From Leptolyngbya sp. FACHB-60 (GTDB lineage Bacteria > Cyanobacteriota > Cyanobacteriia > Phormidesmidales > Phormidesmidaceae), in the NCBI RefSeq assembly GCF_014695775.1, contig NZ_JACJOX010000009.1, forward strand, positions 1-59,105: a stretch of 59,105 nt of DNA, read 5' to 3'. The position numbers were made by a program, and so were the translations under genes. Below, one piece after another: positions 34,485 to 43,399 of this stretch; position 1 is the stretch's first letter; each line of letters begins with the position of its first letter. The notes under the pieces were generated by a model, which saw only the letters and a list, made by a program, of their open reading frames with translations, searched no databases and had not been told where the DNA came from.

Positions 34485-34772
34485 CCCGGAGGTAGAGGGG
34501 ACACCTGCGGTGCCGGTCACCGGACAATATACAAAAAAAAGCCAGCCCAAGGCCCCAAACGCAAAAAAGACCCCCTCGATGGGAGCCTTTGGCGACCGCT
34601 TAAGCCTTTGGAACTCTTCTATGCGGCGGATTCCCAAGAGACGTAATTGAGGAAGCCCTTAGGGATGGGCCTATAAGCCTCTCTCCATTCCTGTCCGTCC
34701 CACTGCTTTTCGATAAGGATCCCAAGTGACCAGTTAACCTTAAGCGATCCCATAGGGTTGATCCATCCGCGC

Positions 34773-35845
34773 ATGTCGCAGGGCTTTGTTGCATGAATAG
34801 GTCAAGCGACGCCGGTTCCCCCATCAGGCCAGTGACTAAGCTTCAACCGGATAGCTCTCGGGCTTCGCTAGTTGAATCATGCGGTTCAGGGCCGTACATT
34901 GCAGGAAGAGCTCGACGGCCTGGTTATCAAAGGTTCGAGACCGCACTCGCCCCCAAAGGTGATCTTGAGACGAAACATCGTGGTTTCAGCCAGCGACCGG
35001 CGATGATAACCACTCTCCTGCTTCCAGGCTGAGCGGCCAATCTGGTCAATGCGCTGCAAGATTTGGTCTCTCGGATGGGTCAGGTGAGGAGCCTCAAGAC
35101 AACAAGGTTGGGCATCATGGCGGGGAGGAATTGTGGCTACAGCGGCACGCTGGGCAATCGCGTCATGGCATGCGAAGGTGTCGTAGGCCCCATCGCCTGA
35201 GACTTGGGCGATTTCACCGTTAATGCCATCCAGCAAACTCGGGAGGATTTCGCTGTCGTGATAGTCGTTGGTGGTGACCTCAGCAACCAAAATCTCACCG
35301 GTCGCTTCATCGACACCGAGATGAAGCTTGCGCCAGGTGCGCCGTTTGCTCACCCCGTGCTGCCGGGCTTTCCATTCCCCTTCCCCGTAGACTTTGATGC
35401 CAGTGGAATCAAGCACGACATGGCGAGCCCCTCTAGCGGGTTGAACCGGCATGGCCACGGACATTGCGCCCAACCGCCGAGATACGGTGCTGTGGTCGGG
35501 CACCGGCAACTGAATATTCATCAGCGCAAACAACGATTTAACAAAGCCTTGGGCCTGACGCCCGGCCAGGTGAAAAAGGCTCTTCAGGGTCGCCACTGTT
35601 GCAATCGCCTCATCACTGTAGGTCCGAGAGGCCCCTCGCCGTCCCGTGGACGTTGTGACTAACCACTGCTTGAGGACGTCCTCGCTCAACCAAACGGTGA
35701 GGCTTCCGCGTTGCTTTAGACCAGCGTTATACTCAGACCAGTTACGGACTCGGTACTGCATGGCGTCGGGTTTTGGGTGATACTTAAACCTTAGGCCATC
35801 GCCCCGTCCGTAACACCCTATTGATGCAACAACGCCATGTCGCAG
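34773..35845. mobile_element. insertion sequence of the IS5 family, IS903-like, with 9-bp target duplication
   Basis: The element spans 34782-35836 (1055 bp). The ends are GGCTTTGTTGCATGAATAGG and GGCGTTGTTGCATCAATAGG read inward, 18 of 20 identical. ATGTCGCAG flanks it at 34773-34781 and 35837-35845. Length, ends and a 9-bp duplication fit the IS903 group. It disrupts the polymerase gene. Confidence 0.9.
34836..35761 (-). pseudogene. IS5-family transposase with one frameshift
   Basis: The start MQYRVRNWSEYNAGLKQRGS and SLTVWLSEDVLKQWL are typical of the group. Catalytic residues are D in HVVLDSTGIKVYG, D in VSGDGAYDTF and E in RRSLAETTMFRLK. The frame breaks at about 34955 after FGGE; the continuation RSRTFDNQAVELFLQCTALNRM is in the next frame and ends at 34836. 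One lost G in GAGGTGCGG explains it, so the element is probably inactive. The longer frame to 36007 runs out of the element and is not real. Confidence 0.8.
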
Positions 35846-37876
35846 TTGAATATCTCGGTACGACCCTCTTCGATTAGCCTGAGTGGCCCTATCTTCTGAG
35901 CTACTCGCCAGAATTGTGGATTCGTTAAGAACCAGTGAGTCTCTGCGTCGAAAACATGGTTCGGGTGGTGTTGAGTTAGCCATTCTTGGCAATGCTGCTT
36001 GAGCCATTTTTCCTCCTCCATCGGGACGGCCAGCGTCAAGCCATCGTATTTCCAGAGCAAGAGGTCGATATCCTTTTCAGCGGAAAACTCACCCACACAG
36101 TTGGCCACGAAATCGTGCATAACTTGTTGCTCTTTGCCCTGGCCTAGGTGAGCTAGCAGCCTACCGGCGATTTTGTGAACGTCTGTGCCCTCTTCGTCCT
36201 CAAAGCGCTTGAGTTGGTCTGCCAAGCGGAATGGGCATCCCACAGCGTTTTTAATGACCCTTCCACCTTTCTTAGCGCGCAGTATCTTCTTAACGTTGTC
36301 GAGGCTGTACTTCTCGAAGAAGGCTTCACGAGCGACCATCAAAGGCCTCAAGATAGGCCCCTCTAGGATGCGGTCAATCTCTTCAATACTGTAGAACCGG
36401 AAATCCAAACCATCTTTCTCAAGAGACTCATTCGCTGTGTGGAGCATGTGCTGGCGCTTTAAGCCATAGGCCGCACCGTAAACAATCTCCTTCAGCGCTT
36501 GCTTCCCGCCCCCGGCCAAGTCGAAGCCAGCGGGTGCAATATGAGGCCAAACGCTTTCTCCTGCTTGGGTAATCTGCTTCAGCCGCTCAAGAGCCTCTTT
36601 GCATCCCTGGATGACATCTGGCTCAATTACATCTGGCTCAAAAGTTTTTTCGTTTCCCAAGATGACAGCTAATTCAATCAGCTGAGCACACTTGAGGTCT
36701 ATCGTGATTTTAACCCTGGGCCTAGCGCAGGGAGTGGGCTGGATGAGGAGCATGCTGAGGGTGCTGGCCAGATTCACCACGCTTCCACCCTGAGGGCAGA
36801 GCCTGCCAGAGCTACTAGCCTTGATGGGGCCCACGTACTGCGCTTCAGTTGCATTGGGATCCATCGCCCGTAGAGCGCAGACATAGGAGCGAAGCTTAGC
36901 CAAATAAATTTCTCTTCCTTTCTGAGAGTGATTCCATTCGGGGGTGCCGAGCATTGCCTTCTCATGCATCCAAGGAACTATCCAGGGATGGTTTACCAGG
37001 CGGAAGGGAGAATTCTGCCAAACCTCGATAGCTTTCACGAGATTAGAGTCGAGCCGTCCTTTGTTTTTACGAATACTCTCGTGCGGTGCTGAAGGACTGC
37101 TGAAGTCTTTGGGGTCTTCATCCGTAAGACCATCCATACGAAGCTTGCATCCTTTCTCAATCTGGATAGCCAGCAGTTCTAGCAAACCTAGGATGTTGTA
37201 CTGGCGGCACTTGTTGGCCTCTGCTGAGTAACCACTAATCGTGATTAGCGGGAGACGCCCGTGGTGCTTAGTATCAATTTCAATCTTGCTCAGCTTTGAG
37301 AAGACTTCTTCAACCATCGCGCGGTGGAACCCCTTCAGATGAGAGTGAGAGATGCACTTCTCGTAGGGATGCCCTGTGAGCTTTGAAGTCAAAATGCCAG
37401 CGGGAATAGAGCAAATGTAGGCATCGAACGGGCGCTTGTTGTCGGATTTACGATACTTGTCAGCGGTGATTTCAAAGAGAACGTCCGCTGCTGCCACTAG
37501 AAAGACATCGGGCTCAACCCCTAAATCTTTGAGGCCATTAATAATGAAGGGCGCGACCACGTTGTTCTTACAGCTGAGCCAGCCCATGCGCTTACGCGCT
37601 TCGTCCTTAATATTTTTGCTAAAGCCTTTGAAAATTTCTAATGAGTTAGGGTAGTCTCCCCTGTCCTCGATGTTGGCTAGTTGCTCGTCTAAAGTGCGAC
37701 CCTTCTGGACTTTGGTTGTGGTATAATTAGACCGCATCAGAGATGTCCTAGCAGTTGTTTTCGGTGTAGCCGACGTTTTTTCGGACTTTAATTCAGTTGT
37801 CATTTAGATCGCCTTTCTAATTCGATGAGTGGATGAGCCGGTGAACTGAGAGCGAGCGTGTGTTAAACAAATTCCT

Positions 37877-37909
37877 AAAAAAGCCGTTGTGTCGAGCAGC
37901 GGCTTTTTT
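37877..37909 (-). terminator. terminator after the small regulatory operon
   Basis: AAAAAAGCCG and CGGCTTTTTT pair, extended by partial TTG/CAG pairing, around a short loop. Both strands end in T runs. It lies between the small gene at 37916 and the polymerase gene, and should end minus-strand transcription from the HTH operon. Confidence 0.7.
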
Positions 37910-37915
37910 GTGTGC

Positions 37916-38119
37916 CTAAATACCCTCATTGAATGTGGGTGCGATTGTCTGGTCATCCTCGCGCGAGTACTGAACCAGGAACGAGGCTGGGCCATTCAAT
38001 AATTCCTCCAGTTGTAATTTCACTAGTTCGATCTCGCCTGAGATGATTGGGCGATCGCGATAGATTGTCGTTCCTAATTCGTTGTCGCCTTTGCAGGCTG
38101 TAACTGTTGCAATGTACAT
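37916..38119 (-). CDS. small hypothetical protein (67 residues) in the HTH operon
   Basis: The sequence MYIATVTACKGDNELGTTIYRD, then GEIELVKLQLEELLNGPASFLV, is alpha/beta in character and ends in an acidic tail. It starts five bases after the HTH gene, so both probably form one operon ended by the terminator at 37877. No family was recognised. Confidence 0.5.
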   Translation of the reverse strand: MYIATVTACKGDNELGTTIYRDRPIISGEIELVKLQLEELLNGPASFLVQYSREDDQTIAPTFNEGI

Positions 38120-38124
38120 GGGGA

Positions 38125-38334
38125 TTAAATTTCCTCTGTGATTGTGAAAATGTCTTCGACTGAGTTCAAGTTGAAAGTTTTCTTCAAAGCCAGGAACGTC
38201 TTAGCGCTGATTTGTTTGACGGGGCCTTTGTACAGCTTGTGAACAGTGGCATAGCCTAGACCAGTCTCGTTGATAAGCCATTCCCGATTGTGACCGGCTG
38301 CTTGCAGATACTCTTTAAGTCGGCAGTGAAACAT
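38125..38334 (-). CDS. Cro/CI-type HTH regulator (69 residues)
   Basis: The chosen start MFHCRLKEYLQAAGHNREWL gives a compact XRE-type HTH domain: REWLINETGLGYATVHKLYKG is the helix-turn-helix, and ISAKTFLALKKTFNL the last helices. The longer frame from 38451 adds a stretch that does not look like protein. It is divergent from the gene at 38469 and lies beside the polymerase gene, so it may control replication or maintenance of the element. Confidence 0.7.
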   Translation of the reverse strand: MFHCRLKEYLQAAGHNREWLINETGLGYATVHKLYKGPVKQISAKTFLALKKTFNLNSVEDIFTITEEI

Positions 38335-38468
38335 TATTTGAATTTGTCGAATTCTTGTCTCAATTATACATCTAAAACTTGTTGAAGAAAAGCGCACCAT
38401 TCTAGCTTGAACAGAATGAAGCACTTTGGAAAAACTGAATAGAATGGCCATCTATAGCCCCTATATTT

Positions 38469-38894
38469 ATGGAAAATTTGTGGAAACTCAACAGATTTTT
38501 CATGACAGTCTCCCAACTCAAAAAACGAGAAGCCACGCGCAGGCTATTCTTCGAATACCTCAAACCCCCCTTCCTGAGAGACTTAGCGCGGCGTTCTGGT
38601 ATTCCATATCGGATTTCATCCTATAGATTCCAAGCCTATATTCATCGCGATTATGCAAACCTTGCACGGCGCGGTATTTTCACTACAATCAGACCTCACC
38701 TGTTCTCTAGAAATCTTAGAGTTAGAGAACAAGTTTCTATTTGGCTGGTCGAAAATCTCGACCTAACCATACAGAACGAACTTCATAGCTCAGTTGTTGT
38801 CTTTTCTGAAAAGAAGTTAGATCGGCTTGCATACTTAGAATGCGGGTGTCTTGGCGATTGGCGGGACAACCTTGAGGAGGTGCTCGTGTGTTAG
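38469..38894 (+). CDS. hypothetical protein (141 residues)
   Basis: Rich in Arg, Leu and Phe, with LKKREATRRLFFEYLKPPFLRDLARRSGIPYR early and LVENLDLTIQNELHSS late. An internal start MTVSQLKK at 38502 is also possible. The RRSGIPYRISSYRFQAY segment could form a helix that contacts DNA, but no motif is clear. The stop overlaps a GTG that opens the next frame, suggesting an operon. Confidence 0.45.
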   Translation: MENLWKLNRFFMTVSQLKKREATRRLFFEYLKPPFLRDLARRSGIPYRISSYRFQAYIHRDYANLARRGIFTTIRPHLFSRNLRVREQVSIWLVENLDLTIQNELHSSVVVFSEKKLDRLAYLECGCLGDWRDNLEEVLVC

Positions 38895-39305
38895 AGCCTA
38901 CTAATGCTTTGGGAAATGACTCCTTATATATAGAGTCAATTGAGCGGCAGTTGTGCCCCTACCTTGATCTGGCCAAGCTTGCTGAAGGGCTACAGCTTTA
39001 ATTATGATGCTCAGCTCGATCGCGTTTCAAAGGAGTACTACTCGCGACTGTATCTGAACGATTGGGAGCTAATTCCTGGGAAGACACTTTTAAGTGTTCT
39101 AGATTCAGCTACCCTGCGGCGAGCCCTGATGGAAATCAGCCTAGAACACAGAACCGTGATCAATGCCTATTTTGGTGACCATGTGGTAGCGAATGTTCAG
39201 ATGGCTAAATGGCTTTCCCCTGGTATGCGGTTGGCGGACTATCAATCGTTTCTGCTGCCAAATGCGATCAACGCCCTGGCCTTTGTAGTTCACCGGCTAC
39301 TGTAG
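38888..39305 (+). pseudogene. hypothetical gene, probably frameshifted
   Basis: A frame from GTG at 38888 encodes LEPTNALGNDSLYIESIERQ...KLAEGLQL and stops at 39001. The next frame then continues NYDAQLDRVSKEYYSRLYLNDWELI to 39305, with protein-like composition but no ATG. The two parts together look like one protein of about 135 residues with a shift near 38995. A TTG at 38940 would give a 121-residue alternative. Function unknown. Confidence 0.4.
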
Positions 39306-39325
39306 TTTCTGCACAGGACGTGAAG

Positions 39326-40609
39326 TTAGGAGGGTCTAGCTTCTCCTCTTAAGTCTTCTGAAAAAAGACGGGAGGCCCATAAATAGCGACGGACAAAGGC
39401 CAAGGCATCAGCGAAGGTAAGGTGTTGCTTCATATACCAGGCCGTATGAGGCAGGGAGAACGTAAATTGGGGGTGCAGGCGCTGGGAGAGGAGGACGACC
39501 AGCGAGAACAGGGCCAATAGGGTAGGAGTTGTGCGTCGGATCGCTACGTCAGACCACTGCTGCTGAGTTTCAACCCCAAAGTGAGCCCGCACCTCCTGGA
39601 AGGTGACTTCGACTTGCCAGCGTTGGCGAAACCAGAGCAAGATGTGGGCGGATGATGCCTCGAGATTAGTACAGAGAAAGGCCTGCGGCTCCAACTTGTC
39701 CAGCGGGTCACGTACCAAGACCCAACGAATGGGGACAGGGGGAAATCCCGTGTGATACCACACCGCTGTTTAGGAAACCCACTCTAAGGTGTAGGGTTGC
39801 TGACCAGACCAGCCCTCCAGAGTAAGGGACTGCCAGCGGGTGGTGGAATCGTCCAACTGTGTTTTTAGGGTGGCTAAGCGTTGCCCGACTTGACGAGGAC
39901 GGCCAATGGTGTGGGCATCCCGAGGCGGAGCAGGTTGATAAAGGGCGGCATCTAGGCGCAGTCGAGTGAGGACGTGAACCGGATTGGGGAGATGGCTCAC
40001 CGACGCCAAAAAGTCTAGAGCGGCGAAGTTGCTGCCGGACACCACCACAATGGGCTGATGGCCCAGCCAGCGTCGGACTTGAATCAGCATCTGTCTAGCC
40101 CAGTCAATTAACGCTTTGTGCCGTCGCCCTTGCGTTTGGTTGTAGCGCTCTGACGGGGCCAGCACGGTCAAAAAGGGCAAGGCCCAGACTCGCTGTGCTC
40201 AGGGAATCGGCACCAACAGCATTACACTGAGCCAGCGCAATCCACTGGTCTTGACGAAATGCTCTTGGCTCGAACGCACTGGGTCGCGGTAGATACCCCG
40301 CGCTGCAATCCGCTTTCCCCACCGTCGTTCGATGGTGTCATCGAGACCCATCACCATGACCCCGTCAGCGGCAATGGTTGTAACCAAACTACTCAACAAG
40401 ATTCGACTCGCCTGCTGAGACGACCAAACCGCCCGATTCAGCACCCGGTGATAACGCTGAAATTGAGCTTCGTCGGCTAACCCCATCACCCGCAAGAGTT
40501 GGCTCACCGTGCGTTTCCCTGGAGCTAACAACCCTCCCATCACCAGGGTCAGGGCCTGGGGCCACACCCGCTGGGAAAACAGCGGCTCAAACGCTCTCAT
40601 CATCGACAT
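39326..40609 (-). pseudogene. IS701-like transposase with two internal stop codons
   Basis: One frame of 428 codons runs from MSMMRAFEPLFSQRVWPQAL to RGEARPS and is interrupted twice, by TGA at about 40196 (VPIP-stop-AQRVWALPFL) and TAA at about 39767 (EWVS-stop-TAVWYHTG). A Trp and a Gln codon by single base changes would explain both. MGLDDTIERRWGKRI is a typical early Asp motif, and LWFRQRWQVEVTFQEVR the late Glu motif. I could not find matching terminal repeats or a target duplication. Confidence 0.8.
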
Positions 40610-41120
40610 AAATTCTATCGCAGCAAGCTCATCAGACTCTCATCTGAATTCTGCTTGCTGCTTTCCTTTTGGGATCAAATGGATAAAGTCGATCTTAGGA
40701 TAGAATCGAATGTTTCAGGGTAGAGCGCAGCAATCTTCTTAAATGCTTATGGGGAGAAGATTATTCCTTCAACTTTAGTAGATTAGAAAAAGCCACTTAC
40801 CGTTTTCCAGTCGAGAATCACTATCTAACAAGGAGCAAAGGTTAATGACTGTTAGATAAGTAACGCTATTCAATAAATGGTTAAAGCCTTTAATTATATC
40901 ACACAAATTAATTTTCAAAGAACTTAATGGTAGCTTAGGAGTAATCACAAAGGGTCACTTCAGTCCTCTACAAGGCTTCATTCTCCTGCTGACAATGCTC
41001 GATCATTTCTCACTTCTGACCCTGGGGGGGGGACTCGCTTAGTAAAATTACTCAATTCAAATCCGCGTCAAATTTTCTCCAGCTCCGTTTTTTAAGTATT
41101 TATACTTACCTAATATGGGT
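40610..41120. other. 511-base stretch without a gene
   Basis: It is AT-rich with a G9 run near 41024-41034. It lies between two transposase remnants and is probably debris of old insertions. No credible frame, repeat or RNA is seen. Confidence 0.45.
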
Positions 41121-41273
41121 TCAAAGATACAAGGCGATCGGCTCAATGACATGCTCTGGGTCAGCTCCCTGGCTCACCACACAGTTCGGCGTTGAGGGGC
41201 AAGGGGATAGCTTGCCATCCTGAATGCCTAGTTCAGGTGCCTCTCCCACAAATACCTTTGAAAGACCGGGAAG
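41121..41273 (-). pseudogene. partial copy of a DUF1499 gene
   Basis: The frame encodes PGLSKVFVGEAPELGIQDGK, then LSPCPSTPNCVVSQGADPEH and ends VIEPIALYL. It matches residues about 36-80 of the intact DUF1499 protein at 43400 (PGLSEVFAGKTPELGIQDGK...), with several changes. It joins the IS5-type remnant at its 5' side and stops where the full-length protein continues. It is a truncated duplicate. Confidence 0.75.
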
Positions 41274-41527
41274 CGCTCCTGACGGCTGGGCAAGACGGTC
41301 TTGCTCGATGCGCACCCAGTCTCGAAGATGTACACCGTTGGCTACGGCGGAAAGTCTCCCGGTAACGCCCGCCATCGCACGCCTTCCACTAGTAAATACA
41401 GGATGGCGTTGAGAATCTCCCACCTATCCACGCTGCGGGGACGGCCACCGGGCTTGGCGGCAGGCAGTAAATCGCTCAGAAGTTCGTATTGGTCTTGGGT
41501 TAAGTTGCTGGGGTAGTCTTTACTCAT
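41274..41527 (-). pseudogene. N-terminal remnant of an IS5-family transposase
   Basis: MSKDYPSNLTQDQYELLSDL, then LPAAKPGGRPRSVDRWEILN and GVRWRALPGDFPP are the usual N-terminal part of IS5-type transposases (DUF4096). A TAG follows where Trp is expected, then PTVYIFETG continues briefly. Catalytic regions are absent. The fragment runs directly into the DUF1499 copy. Confidence 0.7.
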
Positions 41528-41631
41528 AGCCTCACTCCGGCGTTGCTGACGACTATCTGCAACCCACACGGAGTGAGCTTTTTTACTCAAGCCCTCACTT
41601 TTAAAACACCCTCTAAAGTATTCAACACCCT

Positions 41632-41868
41632 ATGGCTTCATCTCAAGACGTTGGACAAATTTTTAATACCTTCCACCACCTCTTGATGGACTTAGACCCC
41701 TTTGTGAACGTGAAGGAGATGCGCTTGACCTTCGACAAAGATGGTCAAGCATTCCTAGTAGCACCAGACTTCTCGGAACTAATTCAATCGGATCCAAAAA
41801 TTCATCGCTTACTTCGGGAGGAAATGCGCCAGATTATCGCAAAGTATCGCTCTATTCAAGCAGAGTAA
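41632..41868 (+). CDS. small hypothetical protein (78 residues)
   Basis: The sequence MASSQDVGQIFNTFHHLLMDLDPFVNVKEMRLTFDKDGQAFLVAPDF is mixed, with a helical C-terminus (SDPKIHRLLREEMRQIIAKYRSIQ). It looks like a soluble cytoplasmic protein without cysteine or signal. It lies alone after the transposase remnants. Not recognised. Confidence 0.45.
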   Translation: MASSQDVGQIFNTFHHLLMDLDPFVNVKEMRLTFDKDGQAFLVAPDFSELIQSDPKIHRLLREEMRQIIAKYRSIQAE

Positions 41869-42058
41869 TTTGCTGTCCTCGTGGCTGTTAGCTTGATAGC
41901 AATTGTCCCAGAAGGTGTAGGTGACTTCTAGCAATGGGGTGAAGATGGCTACCACACAGCGATTGCTAGGACTTTCTGTTAACTAACACCATTACTTAAC
42001 AGCAGTTGATGGATTCCCCGCCTCTGGGCATTTTAAGCAAAGGTGCTTAGAGAACCAG

Positions 42059-42277
42059 ATGAAAAACGCTCAACCAATTACGCCGACTACGGTGAGGCCC
42101 TTGCGGGTGCTTAGTGCGATCGCAGCTTGTACCGTTCTACTAATGGCCGCTATCTTCATTGTTCATGAGGGCAGCTATCGTTACCAGCTCTGGCGGGCTG
42201 GTGGCATTTGGTGCGCGACACTAGAGCCTGACGGTACGATCACTAAATCCTTCGGTGCTGATGCTTGTGCTAATTGA
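42059..42277 (+). CDS. small membrane protein (72 residues)
   Basis: One membrane segment (about residues 17-37, VLSAIAACTVLLMAAIFIV) follows a short Pro/Thr-rich N-terminus. The C-terminus WCATLEPDGTITKSFGADAC has two cysteines and would lie outside the membrane if the N-terminus is inside. The stop overlaps the start of the next gene (TGATG), pointing to coupled translation. Function unknown. Confidence 0.5.
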   Translation: MKNAQPITPTTVRPLRVLSAIAACTVLLMAAIFIVHEGSYRYQLWRAGGIWCATLEPDGTITKSFGADACAN

Positions 42278-42654
42278 TGGCTAAACTTGACTGCTGCGAT
42301 CTCTGCCACTTCTGCGCCCACAGCCCTTATCTAGTTTGTGTAGATCACCCTGAGGGAGTAGAGGGCGATCGCTGCCCTGATTTTAGGCTGAACACTGGGG
42401 CGCGCGCTGTTCCTGATGACCCGTTGGCTTGGTATGGGGAGGAATGGCAACCAGAGGGAGCTAGCTACTACGATGGGGAGCTAATTTTAGACCCGGTGCA
42501 GCGACTGAACCTGGAGCAGCGATTAGAGATGTTGGATACTCATCCGCTGTTTACGTCCCGGTGCCCTAACTGTGAGAGACCGGTGCCCAAAGCGACCAAC
42601 GGCCAGATTCATTGGGACTGTGGGCATTGCGGTTGGGCCGATGACTCAGTGTGA
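42277..42654 (+). CDS. zinc-ribbon-type protein (125 residues)
   Basis: Two cysteine clusters are visible: CCDLCHFCAHSPYLVC with DHPEG...DRCPDF at the N-terminus, and CPNCERPVP...HWDCGHCGWAD at the C-terminus. Both could bind zinc. The middle is acidic and rich in Trp/Tyr. The ATG overlaps the stop of the membrane protein gene. Such proteins often bind nucleic acids or partner proteins, but this one is not recognised. Confidence 0.55.
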   Translation: MAKLDCCDLCHFCAHSPYLVCVDHPEGVEGDRCPDFRLNTGARAVPDDPLAWYGEEWQPEGASYYDGELILDPVQRLNLEQRLEMLDTHPLFTSRCPNCERPVPKATNGQIHWDCGHCGWADDSV

Positions 42655-42769
42655 GTAATAACGAGACGGTTAACCGTCCCAAAAATGCAGGTAAACCCGA
42701 AGAGAGATTATCAGTAGAACCTGTCTTTCGGTGTGAATTATCACATCAGTAGACATAAACACTTAGAAA

Positions 42770-43192
42770 ATGGTACAGCGAAAACGCAAGACGACCTTCC
42801 CCTGTGGACATCGAGGACAGGGGAGGGAATGTCAGCGATGTTTACAGGAGGCTAGGGAAGCCCAGGCCCAAGCTGAAGCAGCGGCAAATCGTTTGCAAGA
42901 GAAAGACGAATGGGAGGCTTGCTTTGAGATGGATATAGTTGATTTACGAGGCTTGCCGAAGCATATTCTTAAGAAAGCTCGGCAAGTAATTCAATCTCTG
43001 GACAATGGGCAAGACTATCGCTTCTTTAAAGGAAAGCAGATGAGGGTAAATTCCCAGCTCGTGAGGATTCCCTTCAGTAATGACTATCGTTTGATAGTGA
43101 AATATTCGGGACGGGAATTCTCCATGTTGGAAGTGTTGTCCCATGAGGATTACAACAAAAAGTATGGCAAGAATCAACGTAGAGTAGGCTGA
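42770..43192 (+). CDS. Cys-rich N-terminus joined to a RelE-like domain
   Basis: The 140-residue protein starts with FPCGHRGQGRECQRCLQEA, a CxH...CxxC zinc-binding pattern, then an Ala/Glu helix. Residues about 60-135 (LPKHILKKARQVIQSLDNG ... FSNDYRLIVKYSGREFSMLEVLSHEDYNKKYG) follow the helix-strand order of RelE/ParE-type mRNA interferases, including the SHEDY end. No antitoxin gene is adjacent on either side, so it may be an orphan. The zinc part is clear; the RelE resemblance is moderate. Confidence 0.5.
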   Translation: MVQRKRKTTFPCGHRGQGRECQRCLQEAREAQAQAEAAANRLQEKDEWEACFEMDIVDLRGLPKHILKKARQVIQSLDNGQDYRFFKGKQMRVNSQLVRIPFSNDYRLIVKYSGREFSMLEVLSHEDYNKKYGKNQRRVG

Positions 43193-43399
43193 TCTTGAAC
43201 CACCAACGCAGGAAGCTCTATTTACGCCCTAGGAACTGACGCAAGGGGTTCCCAAACTGCGACGGGTTGTTCTATTTGTGTAGAGAGGCTTTTAGCCCGC
43301 CATCTCTTGTTAGCAGACCAGTGTCCCCCAACCAAACGGTAGGTTTGCCTCCTCCGCGCCTGATTAGCCTATGGTAAGGTTGTACCTCGATGAACTCCT

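Larger units (their letters stand above)
34619..37803 (-). pseudogene. divergent family-A DNA polymerase gene, split near its 3' end by an insertion sequence
   Basis: The main part (37803 to 35837) is 656 residues. From residue 333 it shows the order of family-A polymerase motifs: GRLCPQGGSVVNLAS (333-347; compare TGRLSSxxPNLQN), motif A TIDLKCAQLIEL with D369, motif B KEIVYGAAYG (438-447; compare KxxNFGxxYG), and motif C KYDGLTLAVP with D587 (compare VHDELVFEVP). The first 330 residues are not recognised; no 3'-5' exonuclease motifs are visible. Removing the element and one ATGTCGCAG copy continues in frame, DM-RGWINPMG..., to a stop at 34619, giving 706 residues. It probably replicated the plasmid-like element. 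Confidence 0.7.

Noticed and set aside
35762..36007. N-terminal extension of the IS5 transposase frame
   Set aside because: It crosses the end of the element into the polymerase gene; the transposase starts at 35761.
39310..40700. Terminal inverted repeats for the IS701-like element
   Set aside because: I compared both flanks and found no convincing match or target duplication, so only the transposase remnant is annotated.
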